Positions 8,520-17,369 of a stretch of 64,000 bases of DNA are shown here, piece after piece. Numbering within the stretch: the stretch's first letter is position 1; every line of letters begins with the position of its first letter. Source of the DNA: an uncultured Mollicutes bacterium (GTDB lineage Bacteria > Bacillota_I > Bacilli_A > RFN20 > CAG-288); assembly GCA_900539865.1 (NCBI GenBank), contig UQDS01000004.1, positions 62,001-126,000 of the forward strand. The letters are read 5' to 3'. The translations under genes were made by a program, and so were the position numbers. The notes beneath the pieces were generated by a model. That model saw only the letters and a list, made by a program, of their open reading frames with translations, made no database searches and was not told the DNA's origin.

Positions 8520-9368
8520 CTACTCTAAATAATTATCTTGTATTTCTTTGATTTCTTCATCGGTGAACTTCAATTGATTGTGTAAGAAAGCATCCATACC
8601 ATGGAATTCATTGTCGATGACATCAAACATTTTGCGCAAGTAATTTTCTCTGACACCAGCCACCATATAGACAGAGTCCAAAAGAATTTGATTGTCGATA
8701 TGGCATTCGTTTTTTAAATAGTTATAGCGGTATTGCGCTTTTGCTTTTGTGTTCTCATTCGTCTTAAGATAGTCAGCGATAATAGTTTCGCGATCGACGC
8801 CAAGTAAGGACATAAAAAGAGCGACTCCGACACCGCAACGATCTTTGCCATCTAAGCAGTGGAATAAAACTGCGCCTTCTTTATTTTGACCGATTGTTCT
8901 TAAAAGTATTCCATAGTGTTCTTGGGCAAAGGGGTTGCGGACATAATTTTGATAGATGACTTCAAATGCTTTTTCACCATTTGCTTGCGGGTCTAAAAGA
9001 TATAAGAAATCTACCGTACCTTTGATATCTTGATCTGGAATGTTGTAATCGGGATGAGGATAGGGTTTGACCCTAGGATCATTTAATCTTTTTTCTACCG
9101 GACAATGAACGTATTTTACGCCGGGAATTGGTTGGTCCGGATCTTTAGCAATTTCATCTTCGCCTCTTAAATCGATATCCATAACAATATCGAGTTCTTC
9201 ACAAATTTTAACCTTGTCCTTCTCCGTGATGTTATTGAGTCTATCCGATCGATAAACTCTCTTTTCTTTGATTCGTCTGTTATCTTTGGTGACGTAACCA
9301 GCTAAGGAACGAGTGTTGATGGTTCCTTCTAAGGGAATTCTTTTTCCAAGTTCGTTAATGTTATTCAT
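8520..9368 (-). CDS. protein tyrosine phosphatase (Y_phosphatase3 family)
   Basis: A 282-residue protein with the N-terminal GTINTRSLAGY-RVYRSDRL signature and the CX5R phosphatase loop HCLDGKDRCG (Cys171, Arg177). This is the bacterial tyrosine/phosphoinositide phosphatase family with dual specificity (PF13350). The start MNNINELGKRIP is chosen because the family begins there. A TTG-initiated extension upstream would code for an unlikely hydrophobic leader and cross the promoter. No Shine-Dalgarno sequence precedes the ATG; instead a TATAAT lies six bases upstream, so the mRNA is probably leaderless (see findings). Confidence 0.85.
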   Translation of the reverse strand: MNNINELGKRIPLEGTINTRSLAGYVTKDNRRIKEKRVYRSDRLNNITEKDKVKICEELDIVMDIDLRGEDEIAKDPDQPIPGVKYVHCPVEKRLNDPRVKPYPHPDYNIPDQDIKGTVDFLYLLDPQANGEKAFEVIYQNYVRNPFAQEHYGILLRTIGQNKEGAVLFHCLDGKDRCGVGVALFMSLLGVDRETIIADYLKTNENTKAKAQYRYNYLKNECHIDNQILLDSVYMVAGVRENYLRKMFDVIDNEFHGMDAFLHNQLKFTDEEIKEIQDNYLE

Positions 9369-9374
9369 AGGTAT

Positions 9375-9402
9375 ATTATATAAAAACGGGTGAAAGATAC
9401 AA
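9375..9402 (-). promoter_or_regulatory. promoter of the tyrosine phosphatase, start of transcription at the ATG
   Basis: Minus strand: -35 TTGTAT (9397-9402), 16-bp spacer, -10 TATAAT (9375-9380). Seven bases downstream is the A of the start codon at 9368. Confidence 0.7.
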
Positions 9403-9447
9403 AGAAACAAAAGAGCTGGATATCGCTTATGAGACAAGGTGTGGACA

Positions 9448-9493
9448 TAAAAAACGCATATCTTTTTGCATTTTACACAAATAGATATGCGTT
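9448..9493 (-). terminator. terminator of the heat-shock operon (after dnaJ)
   Basis: Minus strand: AACGCATATCT and AGATATGCGTT pair over 11 bp around a 19-base loop and are followed by a T run (A run at 9449-9454 on plus). Confidence 0.8.
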
Positions 9494-9498
9494 ATATT

Positions 9499-10629
9499 TT
9501 ATTTACCTTTAAATTTTTTCTTAAGCCAAGAGAAAACACCGTTGGATTTTTTACTTTCAATATCGTCGAATTCAGAGATGAGTTTCTTTTGTTCTTCCGT
9601 AAGTGATTTAGGGAAGTTCACATTGACTGTGACATATTGATTACCGGTGTTTCCGCTAGGAAGTGTAATACCTTTTCCGCTCATGCGAAGGATGGTCCCA
9701 GGGTTTGTACAGCTCGGAATAGTAAGGTCCACATCTCCATTTACGGTTGGAACAGTGATTGTCGCGCCAAGGAGAGCATCAGTTAAAGAAATACTGAGGG
9801 TGTAATAGACATCAGCGCCTTTACGAACAAAGCTTTTTGACGGTTTAACATCAAAGACCAAAATCAAATCGCCAGCGCTAGCACCTTGTGTTCCGGGCTC
9901 ACCTTTGCCGGCAACTCTCATCTTATCGCCAGTATCGACACCGTGGGGAATGTTGACAGTGATTGTCTCTTTCTTCTTGACTTGTCCAGAGCCGCGACAA
10001 GTTTCACATTTATGAGTGATTTTCTTACCAGTTCCTTGACAATCCGGGCAGCCTTCTTCGCTTTCCATAACTCCAAAGAGGGTTTGTCTGCGCGTGCGAA
10101 CACGACCTGTACCTCGACATGTAGGACAGGTTTTCAAATCGTTAGGTGTTTCGGCTCCGGTTCCGTGACAATGCGGACAAGTGTCGATGTATTCTAAGGG
10201 AATATCAAGTTTCGTGCCTTTCACAGCCTGATCAAAGTTAAGTGTGACAGTGATAACTTTATCTCTACCGCGTCTAGGACCGCTGTTTTGGCTTCGTGCT
10301 CCTCCACCGAAAAATTGGGAGAAGATATCACCGATGTCTCCGAAGTCGGAAAAATCGCCCTGGAAGCCGTTAAAGCCACCTTGGAAACCATTCGCGCCAT
10401 TGTTGTCAAAGGCGGCATGGCCGAATTGATCGTAAGTTTGACGTTTTTGAGGATCACTTAAAACTTCATAGGCTTCTTGTACTTCTTTGAATTTTTCCGG
10501 AGCATCTGGAGATTTGTTTAAATCAGGATGATATTGCTTAGCAAGTTTACGATAAGCGCTTTTGATCTGATCCGGTGTGGCATTTTTATCTAGACCTAAG
10601 ACTTCATAATAATCTCTTTTTTCTGCCAT
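9499..10629 (-). CDS. dnaJ: chaperone protein DnaJ
   Basis: A 376-residue type I Hsp40 that stimulates the ATPase of DnaK and delivers substrates. The J domain (1-70) has the HPD motif in KQYHPDLNK. A Gly/Phe-rich linker full of GFQGGF repeats follows, then four zinc-binding CxxCxGxG repeats (CPHCHGTG, CPTCRGTG, CPDCQGTG, CETCRGSG), and the C-terminal substrate-binding domain. It is the last gene of hrcA-grpE-dnaK-dnaJ. The ATG is preceded by GAAAGGAGGC. A hairpin separates it from dnaK (10658-10684) and may lower its expression relative to dnaK. Confidence 0.97.
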   Translation of the reverse strand: MAEKRDYYEVLGLDKNATPDQIKSAYRKLAKQYHPDLNKSPDAPEKFKEVQEAYEVLSDPQKRQTYDQFGHAAFDNNGANGFQGGFNGFQGDFSDFGDIGDIFSQFFGGGARSQNSGPRRGRDKVITVTLNFDQAVKGTKLDIPLEYIDTCPHCHGTGAETPNDLKTCPTCRGTGRVRTRRQTLFGVMESEEGCPDCQGTGKKITHKCETCRGSGQVKKKETITVNIPHGVDTGDKMRVAGKGEPGTQGASAGDLILVFDVKPSKSFVRKGADVYYTLSISLTDALLGATITVPTVNGDVDLTIPSCTNPGTILRMSGKGITLPSGNTGNQYVTVNVNFPKSLTEEQKKLISEFDDIESKKSNGVFSWLKKKFKGK

Positions 10630-10654
10630 TAGGATAGCCTCCTTTCATGCTTGA

Positions 10655-10684
10655 AAGAAGCCCGGAGATTTTTCTCCGAGCTTC
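10655..10684 (-). terminator. dnaK-dnaJ intergenic hairpin, possible attenuating terminator
   Basis: Minus strand: AAGCTCGGAGA-AAAA-TCTCCGGGCTT followed by CTTTC, an interrupted T tract. The stem is strong but the tail is weak, so partial termination or mRNA processing is more likely than a complete stop. Confidence 0.55.
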
Positions 10685-10695
10685 GATTGTTTGAG

Positions 10696-12549
10696 TTAGT
10701 TATCCTTCTTTTCTTCGAAAGTAGCATCGACGACATTCGGATCTTTGTCATCGGTGTTATTGCCACCGGCAGTGTTAGAAGAAGTGTTGGCATTGGCTTG
10801 AGCCTGTGCCTGATACATCTGGCTAGCAGCTTGCTGGAGCTGAGCGATCTTAGAGCGGACAGCCTCTAAGTCGTTCTTATCTAAGTCGGCCTTGATTTCA
10901 TCGCGGATCTTCATGGCCGAAGCTTTGGTGTTTTCGTCGATAGGATGTTCTTTATCGTTGCAGGTTCTATCGATTTGGTCGATCAAAGACTGAGCTTCAT
11001 TTCTTGTGTCGACATCCTGCTTTCTCTTTTCATCATCTGCTTTGTGAGCTTCTGCTTCTTTGACCATCTTATCGATTTCTTCTTTGCTTAAACCAGAAGA
11101 GTTGGAGATGGTGATATGCTGCTCAGCATTGGTGTCTAAGTCTTTTGCGGAGACAGAGACAATACCATTGACGTCAATAGAGAATGTGACTTGAATTCTC
11201 GGTTCACCGCGGCGAGCAGGACGGATGCCTTCGAGCTTGAATCTTCCTAAGAACTTATTGTCCTGAGCCATCGGTCTTTCACCCTGGAAGACTTGAATTT
11301 CAACACCAGGTTGATTGTCTTCAGCGGTAGAGAAGATCTGCTGACGAGTGGTAGGAATGGTTGTATTTCTCTGAATGAGTGGAGTCATGACACCACCGAG
11401 GGTTTCGATACCTAAAGTAAGCGGAGTGACATCAAGTAAGACAACGTCTTTGACGTCGCCACGGATAACACCGCCTTGAATGGCAGCACCGATGGAGACT
11501 GCTTCATCGGGGTTGACGCTCTGATTTGGCTTCTTGCCGTTGTTTAAACGTGTGATGAGGTCGACAACTGCCGGCATTCTAGTGGAACCGCCGACTAAGA
11601 TGATTTCATCGATTTCGCTGACAGAGAGTTTAGCATCAGCTAAAGCTTTTTCAAACGGAGTGCGGCAACGATCGATCAAATCGGCAGTGAGATCCTGGAA
11701 TTTCGCTCTGGTGAGTTCGGTTTCAAAGTTGACAGGAGCACCATTTGCAAAGCCGATATAAGGTAAAGAAATGATGGTTGTGCTCTGAGAAGAAAGGTTG
11801 ATCTTTGCTTTTTCAGCTTCGTCTCTCAATCTTTGGAGAGTTGGTCTATCTTTGACATTATCCTTATTGATGGAGATACCACACTGTTTGTTGATTTCCG
11901 AGATGAGCCAATCGATGACATGGTTGTCCCAGTCATCACCACCGAGGTTGGTGTCGCCGGAAGTAGATAAGACTTCAAAGGTTCCATCTCCGATATCAAG
12001 AATAGAAACGTCTAATGTACCACCGCCGAGGTCAAAGACCAAAACTTTACCGGACTTCTTAGAATCCATACCGTACGCTAATGCAGCTGCAGTAGGTTCG
12101 GAGATGACACGGACAACATCGAGACCGGCGATAGTACCGGCGTTTTTCGTTGCCTGTCTTTGGTCATCGTTGAAGTAAGCAGGACAGGTGATAACGGCTT
12201 TCTTGACACTCGTTCCAAGGTATTTTTCAGCGTAGCCTTTCATATAAGAAAGAATCTTCGCAGAGATTTCTTCCGGAGTAAAGTCTTTGTTGACACAAGC
12301 GATGTGAGTCATGCTTCTTGTACCCATCTTTCTCTTGATGGAATGGATGGTGTCAGGGTTTGTTAAAAGCATACGCTTGGCGGCGTTGCCGACAATTTCA
12401 TCGCCATCTGCTTTAAAAGAGACAACAGAAGGACAGGTGTTTGTTCCTTCCGGAGATGGGATGACTTTGACTGTCTGGTCATCCTGCATATAAGAAACGA
12501 CTGAGTTTGTTGTACCTAAATCGATACCTAAGATTACTTCTTTTGCCAT
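10696..12549 (-). CDS. dnaK: chaperone protein DnaK (Hsp70)
   Basis: A 617-residue cytosolic Hsp70. The nucleotide-binding domain has GIDLGTTNS near the N-terminus, FDLGGGTLDVSIL in the middle and VGGSTRMPAV. The substrate-binding domain begins after LLDVTPLTLGIETLGG. The tail after about residue 580 is a Q/A/N-rich linker ending in NVVDATFEEKKDN. Length is normal for Firmicutes. AAGGAGGAAAAACATT precedes the ATG. It lies 24 nt after grpE and is controlled by HrcA through the CIRCE sites at the head of the operon. Confidence 0.98.
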   Translation of the reverse strand: MAKEVILGIDLGTTNSVVSYMQDDQTVKVIPSPEGTNTCPSVVSFKADGDEIVGNAAKRMLLTNPDTIHSIKRKMGTRSMTHIACVNKDFTPEEISAKILSYMKGYAEKYLGTSVKKAVITCPAYFNDDQRQATKNAGTIAGLDVVRVISEPTAAALAYGMDSKKSGKVLVFDLGGGTLDVSILDIGDGTFEVLSTSGDTNLGGDDWDNHVIDWLISEINKQCGISINKDNVKDRPTLQRLRDEAEKAKINLSSQSTTIISLPYIGFANGAPVNFETELTRAKFQDLTADLIDRCRTPFEKALADAKLSVSEIDEIILVGGSTRMPAVVDLITRLNNGKKPNQSVNPDEAVSIGAAIQGGVIRGDVKDVVLLDVTPLTLGIETLGGVMTPLIQRNTTIPTTRQQIFSTAEDNQPGVEIQVFQGERPMAQDNKFLGRFKLEGIRPARRGEPRIQVTFSIDVNGIVSVSAKDLDTNAEQHITISNSSGLSKEEIDKMVKEAEAHKADDEKRKQDVDTRNEAQSLIDQIDRTCNDKEHPIDENTKASAMKIRDEIKADLDKNDLEAVRSKIAQLQQAASQMYQAQAQANANTSSNTAGGNNTDDKDPNVVDATFEEKKDN

Positions 12550-12573
12550 AATGTTTTTCCTCCTTAATGGATA

Positions 12574-13176
12574 TTATTTATTTTCGGATTCTTCTGTAGA
12601 ATCGCTAGAAACGTTTTCTTCTTTTTGCGCCTTTAAGCTAACGATGACACCAGCTGGTCGAATGAGATGCTCATAAAGCATGTAGCCTTTGGTGAATACT
12701 TCAGCGACTTTGTTGTCTTCTTCTCCTTCAGTAGTGGAGTAAGCTTGCATGCAGTTTGGATCGTATTCATCACCGACTTTTGGATCAACGATAGTGACAT
12801 GAACATTTTGAAGCGTGTTGAGAAGCTTGTTGTGAATCATCTGGAAACCCTGGAGATAATTTTTGATTTTCTCATCTGCGGGTTCGTTTTTTAAAGCCAA
12901 GTCGAAGCTGTCAAGGACGGGAATCAATTCTTCAATCAGAGATTGACAAGCGTATTTTTTAAAATCAGCATTTTCTTTTTCAACTTGTTTTCTCAAATTT
13001 GCCATATCGGCGTAAGCGCCGTAATATTTGTTTTTCCACTCTTCACGATCCTTGTCGGCTTCTTCAAAGTTCTTTTCAGCAGTTTCGAACTTACTTCTCA
13101 GCTCTTCGACAAGTTTATTCAATTCAGTGACATTTTCTTCTGTGGATGTCGCTTTCTTCGTTTCTTTTTCTTTCAT
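12574..13176 (-). CDS. grpE: nucleotide exchange factor GrpE
   Basis: A 200-residue GrpE that releases ADP from DnaK. The N-terminal third is a long charged coiled coil (ELNKLVEELRSKFETAEKNFEEADKDREEW). The conserved core NLRKQVEKENADFKKYACQSLIEELIPVLDSFDLAL follows, and the beta-domain ends with GYMLYEHLIRPAGVIVS. Its start codon overlaps the hrcA stop by four bases (ATGA), so translation is probably coupled. Confidence 0.97.
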   Translation of the reverse strand: MKEKETKKATSTEENVTELNKLVEELRSKFETAEKNFEEADKDREEWKNKYYGAYADMANLRKQVEKENADFKKYACQSLIEELIPVLDSFDLALKNEPADEKIKNYLQGFQMIHNKLLNTLQNVHVTIVDPKVGDEYDPNCMQAYSTTEGEEDNKVAEVFTKGYMLYEHLIRPAGVIVSLKAQKEENVSSDSTEESENK

Positions 13177-14297
13177 TTGCGAACTCCTTTCTTTGAAACA
13201 GGTTTAGCTGTCTTTTTATTGGGCTTTTCTTCTTGGATTACTTCAGGTTCGCTGACAGGAACTAACGAAGTGCTGCGGCCAGAGGAGAAATAGTATTTGT
13301 TGAGCATGTAGGCAACATATTCCAAGGCGGATAGGATCTTTTTATAATCCATTCTCTTGGGACCGACAACAGCGATGGAATCCTTGCTGTTGAGGTTCTT
13401 AGAAATAATGGCGAAATCGCCTTTTTGTTCATTGGCAAAGCCGACATTTGCAAAGCCAAGATCGTCGCGTTCAATCAGGTTCTTTTCTAATTGATGTGGG
13501 TTTTCTAACGCGTCTACCGCAGAGAGAAACGCTTCTTTATCAGAAGAGAACTCCGGCAAGGAGAGCAAGTTCTTTTGCCCGTGAACCTGATAGCGTTTGC
13601 TAGTGAAAGAAACGATTGTTTCTAAGAATGCTTGAATGACAATGTCTCCTTCGCGACCGAACATCTTACTTGCGATTGGCTGCAAAGCTTTTGTCTTTTC
13701 TCCCAATTCTGTGATACGAGTTCCTACGAGTCTTTCGTTTAATAAAGCGACGGCATTTTGAAGCTGATAGAAATTGTTGGAATTGTCTTTATCTAGGACA
13801 AATGTCTTCTTTTCGACATAACCAGAATCAGTGATAAAGATGCCCATGGAAGAATTTTCGCTGAGCTTGATCAATTGCATGGAGACAAGCTTTTCGTCGT
13901 GTGCTTTTGGACCTAAGACGATGGTCGCCATGTTTGTCATTTCAGAGAGAACTTCGCAAGAGCGAGAAAGAACTTCTTCAACGCTGCGACTCTTGTTTGC
14001 TAAGATTTTTTGAAATTCTTTTTGGAATTCGATATCGATGGATGGTAAAGAATTGGATGTATCTAATTTTTCAAGATAATATTGGTAACCTTTGACAGAG
14101 GGAGAACGACCAGAAGAGGCATGTGTCTTTTCAATCAATCCCGCTTTTTCTAGTTCAACCATGGCATTTCTGATGGTAGCAGAGGAACAATTAAGCGGAT
14201 ATTTTTTCAAAAGCGCTTCCGATCCGACAGGTTGGGCGGTTTGGATGAATTCCTCAACGATACATTTGAGAATTTGATCTCGACGTTCTATTTTCAT
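13173..14297 (-). CDS. hrcA: heat-inducible transcription repressor HrcA
   Basis: A 374-residue repressor that binds CIRCE and needs GroEL for activity in studied species. The N-terminal winged helix is seen in RRDQILKCIVEEFIQTAQPVGSEALLKKYPLNCSSATIRNAMVELEKAGLIEKTHASSGRSPS (split here by segments: RRDQIL, QPVGSEALL, SSATIRNAM, HASSGRSPS). The middle part is the HrcA dimerisation domain, and ISALEYVAYMLNKYY-like sequence closes it. A lysine-rich tail of about 35 residues (EEKPNKKTAKPVSKKGVRK) is extra to the family core. The start at 14297 is chosen for its GGAGGTAACG site; the in-frame codons upstream overlap a CIRCE element. Confidence 0.96.
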   Translation of the reverse strand: MKIERRDQILKCIVEEFIQTAQPVGSEALLKKYPLNCSSATIRNAMVELEKAGLIEKTHASSGRSPSVKGYQYYLEKLDTSNSLPSIDIEFQKEFQKILANKSRSVEEVLSRSCEVLSEMTNMATIVLGPKAHDEKLVSMQLIKLSENSSMGIFITDSGYVEKKTFVLDKDNSNNFYQLQNAVALLNERLVGTRITELGEKTKALQPIASKMFGREGDIVIQAFLETIVSFTSKRYQVHGQKNLLSLPEFSSDKEAFLSAVDALENPHQLEKNLIERDDLGFANVGFANEQKGDFAIISKNLNSKDSIAVVGPKRMDYKKILSALEYVAYMLNKYYFSSGRSTSLVPVSEPEVIQEEKPNKKTAKPVSKKGVRK

Positions 14298-14308
14298 CGT
14301 TACCTCCG

Positions 14309-14335
14309 TTAGCACTCTTTATTTTTAAGTGCTAT
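14309..14335 (-). promoter_or_regulatory. CIRCE operator 1
   Basis: TTAGCACTC-N9-AAGTGCTAT. The left arm is perfect and the right arm matches the consensus GAGTGCTAA at seven of nine positions. It overlaps the predicted transcription start and the leader of hrcA. Confidence 0.88.
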
Positions 14336-14339
14336 TCAT

Positions 14340-14367
14340 ATTATACCCTTTGTTTTAGCAAATGCAA
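14340..14367 (-). promoter_or_regulatory. promoter of hrcA-grpE-dnaK-dnaJ
   Basis: Minus strand: -35 TTGCAT (14362-14367), 16-bp spacer, -10 TATAAT (14340-14345). It lies between, and partly within, the two CIRCE elements. Confidence 0.8.
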
Positions 14368-14381
14368 TAGAAGAGTGCTAA
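14355..14381 (-). promoter_or_regulatory. CIRCE operator 2
   Basis: TTAGCAAAT-N9-GAGTGCTAA as written on the plus strand; one arm is perfect and the other matches at seven of nine positions. It covers the -35 box. Each of the two CIRCE elements thus has one perfect and one degenerate arm. Confidence 0.85.
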
Positions 14382-14439
14382 AAATTTATAAAATCTTTTC
14401 TTATAATTCCTTATCCTTAATTTATATATATAGCAATAT

Positions 14440-14471
14440 AAAAATCCCGATAGGAAAGTGTCCTATCGGGA
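14440..14471 (-). terminator. terminator of the coaX-pepV-trmB operon
   Basis: Minus strand: CCCGATAGGA-CACT-TCCTATCGGG, a 10-bp perfect stem followed by ATTTTT. Confidence 0.9.
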
Positions 14472-14478
14472 GAAAGTA

Positions 14479-15117
14479 TCATTGATCCTGCTTTTTGGGT
14501 TTAGCGATGAGGAGATTGATTTGCACACCTTTTTCGCGGAATTTTGTCTCATATTCTGTCGGTGGTAAATAATCGACTTGTTCAGAGTAGAAGGGTTGGA
14601 TGATTTCAATGTCATAAAGACCGACTTCATTAAAATATTCGATACTGTCGTTGAAAAGATCGATGTTATCACTGCGGAAATACAGCGTTCCGTCTTCGCT
14701 TAAAATGCGGATGTATTCTCTCAATCTTGTCGGATAAGTTAAACGGCGATGTTTCTGCTTTTTCTTTGGCCACGGATCAGAGAAATTGAGATAAAGATTA
14801 TCCAATTGATGATCTTCAATCAAAGGAAAGATACGTTCAATCGGAGCGTTGAGAAGAAAGAAGTTCTTTTGTTCTTTCTTTACTTCTGCTGCTTTTTTTA
14901 CAGCAAGAGCAAAGGCGTTGCGATTGATTTCTACGCCGAGATAATTATTTTCAGGGTTGCGTTTGGCTAACTCTAAAATGAAGCCTCCGCAACCAGATCC
15001 GATTTCTAAATTTTTGAAAGTTTTAATTTGTTCCGGATCAAAATCAGAGAGATTGCGTGCGATGTCTTTGTTTTCTTCTAAAACTTGATCCGCCCATTGT
15101 CTGTGACGAAGTCTCAT
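14479..15117 (-). CDS. trmB: tRNA (guanine-N7-)-methyltransferase TrmB
   Basis: A 212-residue SAM-dependent methyltransferase that forms m7G46 in the tRNA variable loop. It shows the SAM-binding NLEIGSGCGGFILELAK, the family motif NFSDPWPKKKQKHRRL, and a C-terminal TEYETKFREKG that contacts tRNA. Normal length. Its ATG follows the pepV stop by one base, so it depends on the upstream genes for transcription. Confidence 0.96.
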   Translation of the reverse strand: MRLRHRQWADQVLEENKDIARNLSDFDPEQIKTFKNLEIGSGCGGFILELAKRNPENNYLGVEINRNAFALAVKKAAEVKKEQKNFFLLNAPIERIFPLIEDHQLDNLYLNFSDPWPKKKQKHRRLTYPTRLREYIRILSEDGTLYFRSDNIDLFNDSIEYFNEVGLYDIEIIQPFYSEQVDYLPPTEYETKFREKGVQINLLIAKPKKQDQ

Positions 15118-15118
15118 A

Positions 15119-16540
15119 TTAATTGTTTTCCTTTGCGTTTCTCAAATGTTCGGAAAGATGATAGATGGCGTTCGCATAGATTTGCATATTGTCATAGAAG
15201 TCAGAGAGAGGGAAGAATTCATCATTACCATGCATGCGATAATCGCGATTGATAAATTGCGCGCCAAAGGCGATAGAGTTTTTGCTCTCTCTTGCATAAG
15301 TGCCGCCACCGATTGCTAACGGCTTGCTCTCATAGTCACCGGTTTCTTCTTGATAGGCGTTAAGAAGGATTTTCACAAGATCAGAATCGGGATTCATAAT
15401 GAATCCATCACTTCCCCCTAGATTTTTAATGATTGCTCTTGTCTGGCCACAGACATTCGTTAAAATTTTATCGATATCCATACCAGCAGGGAATCTGAGG
15501 TTGACAGAGAGAGTTACTTTGCCATCGCTGTAAGAAATTTTTCCGACATTATAGGATGTTTCACTGAAATATTGATCTTTGTAATTTCCGCCGATATTGT
15601 TTCCCATACCATCGTTGTATTGTTCATAAACGGTATTTAACGCGCGGATAGATAAGAAATCACCTAAGAAGTTAAGCATGTGAAGACCGGCATTGACCCC
15701 ATTCCACGGGGTGGAACCATGACAAGGTTTACCGGTGAACATGACTTTGTTCTCTTTTATTGTCGCTTTTACTTCCGTGTGCTCTTCAAGGTACTTATCT
15801 AAAGCAACTTTAATTTCTTCTTCCGGCTTGTGAATAACGCAAGATGCTTCAGCTAAGACAATATTTAAGGCAGAACCTAAAGAAAAATCATCGACAAAAG
15901 GAATGTCGATAAAGTTGATTGCCTCATATGCATAAATCGATTTTTCGGCAAAAATCAAGGGATATTCCGCGTCGGGAGAAAAGCCCATTGTGGGATATTC
16001 TTTATGCATTTCTTTAAAGTAATGTTCTAAACATAAAGAGCCATTTTCTTCATTGCCACCGAAGAGAAAACGGAGGCGATAACCGCCTAACATATTATGA
16101 TCCATCAAGGCTTTTACAGCATATAAACAAGCGATACCAGGTCCTTTATCATCGCTGGTTCCTCTTCCGTACATAACATTGTCTTCTTCCAAGTTGAGTT
16201 CAAAGGGGTTGTGTATCCACTTTTCTTTATCCACAGGAACGACGTCTACGTGAGCGTAGATGTCCAGTGTTTTTTCACCTTCTCCATAGGTGAGTTCTGT
16301 GACATAGTTATCACAGCGGTCCACGTGGAATCCAAGGCGTTTTCCAAGCTCAGCGACATAATTGAGAGCTTCTTCAACTCCTTTGCCAAACGGCATCTCT
16401 TTTGTTGCAGTAGATTCATCCAAAACAGAGTCGATAGCAATGAGTTTCTTGAGCTCTTCTAAAGCTTCTTCTTTATAAGGAGCGACGAGTTCTCTCCATT
16501 TTGTTTCTAAAATTTTAATTGGTGTTGCATTTTCTTTCAT
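15119..16540 (-). CDS. pepV: dipeptidase PepV (M20 metallopeptidase)
   Basis: A 473-residue zinc dipeptidase of the PepV/Sapep family. Metal and catalytic motifs are LDIYAHVDVVP, YGRGTSDDKGP (bridging Asp), GGNEENGS (catalytic Glu pair) and MGFSPDAEYP. The lid domain has KPCHGSTPWNG. C-terminal GGGTYARE and a distal RMHGNDEFFPLSD His/Glu ligand complete the site. It digests intracellular dipeptides from peptide uptake. AGGAGGAAAAACAA precedes the ATG. It lies 13 nt after coaX. Confidence 0.93.
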   Translation of the reverse strand: MKENATPIKILETKWRELVAPYKEEALEELKKLIAIDSVLDESTATKEMPFGKGVEEALNYVAELGKRLGFHVDRCDNYVTELTYGEGEKTLDIYAHVDVVPVDKEKWIHNPFELNLEEDNVMYGRGTSDDKGPGIACLYAVKALMDHNMLGGYRLRFLFGGNEENGSLCLEHYFKEMHKEYPTMGFSPDAEYPLIFAEKSIYAYEAINFIDIPFVDDFSLGSALNIVLAEASCVIHKPEEEIKVALDKYLEEHTEVKATIKENKVMFTGKPCHGSTPWNGVNAGLHMLNFLGDFLSIRALNTVYEQYNDGMGNNIGGNYKDQYFSETSYNVGKISYSDGKVTLSVNLRFPAGMDIDKILTNVCGQTRAIIKNLGGSDGFIMNPDSDLVKILLNAYQEETGDYESKPLAIGGGTYARESKNSIAFGAQFINRDYRMHGNDEFFPLSDFYDNMQIYANAIYHLSEHLRNAKENN

Positions 16541-16553
16541 TTGTTTTTCCTCC

Positions 16554-17360
16554 TTATGAAAGTTGAAGATTTACATCATAACCAGATAAACGCATCAATC
16601 CTTTTAAAATGTGATATTCATCATAAATCACATTTTCATCAGTGAAAAGTTTGAGCGTGTTTAAAATATACTTTGCATTTCCGCCCGTTAAATAAATGTC
16701 ACAATTCGGACAATCATATTCTTTTTTTATCGCTTGAATCATGGAGGCGATTAAAGCGCTAACTCCGTTGATTGCACCCGATGAAATACATTCTTGTGTC
16801 TTGAGAGAAACGAGAGGAGGCATGTCAGTCAAAGCGTTGTCTCCAAGCAAATCAGTGCTGGCGTTTAGCACTTTTGGGAATGATAATAAACTCGGAAAAA
16901 TTTGGCATCCGTGAAAATAATTGTTGGAATCTAAGAAGAGGATTTTACTCGCGGTTCCTAAGTCGATGATAATTTGTCCAGCTTTATTATCTTTGCTGAT
17001 GATGTCACAGAGAAGATCACTTCCTAAAATGTCGAGGTTATCCACTTTCAGATGATGTTCTTTGCAGTATAATTCCATATCGTTACGTTGGATTAAGTGG
17101 ATATCTAGATTTGTCGCGTGCTTTTTTACAGCATCTAGAAACTGGTTTAATGATATGCGATTAACAGAAGTGATGATCAAACGATCTAGAGAAGAATGGT
17201 TATAGATTTTTTGAAGGTATTCTTCTAGTGCGTGCGTATCTTTTCCTGATATTTTCTCAAAGAGAATTTGACCTTTGGAAAGAAAAAGGGTATCGATGGA
17301 AGTGTTGCCAATATCAGCGAAAAGAGTATTGGAAAAATCTGTCATTTCTTGTTTTTTCAT
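16554..17360 (-). CDS. coaX: type III pantothenate kinase
   Basis: A 268-residue ASKHA-fold kinase that phosphorylates pantothenate in the first step of CoA synthesis. It shows the N-terminal ADIGNTSID phosphate loop, GSDLLCDI where many family members have GxDR, the IIDLGTASKILF loop, an ISSGAINGVSALI segment and TGGNAKYI. Starts are possible at MKKQEM or at the internal MTDFSN; neither has a Shine-Dalgarno site. A near-consensus promoter puts the start of transcription about 3 nt before the first ATG (see findings). First gene of coaX-pepV-trmB. Confidence 0.88.
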   Translation of the reverse strand: MKKQEMTDFSNTLFADIGNTSIDTLFLSKGQILFEKISGKDTHALEEYLQKIYNHSSLDRLIITSVNRISLNQFLDAVKKHATNLDIHLIQRNDMELYCKEHHLKVDNLDILGSDLLCDIISKDNKAGQIIIDLGTASKILFLDSNNYFHGCQIFPSLLSFPKVLNASTDLLGDNALTDMPPLVSLKTQECISSGAINGVSALIASMIQAIKKEYDCPNCDIYLTGGNAKYILNTLKLFTDENVIYDEYHILKGLMRLSGYDVNLQLS

Positions 17361-17369
17361 AGTAACTAA

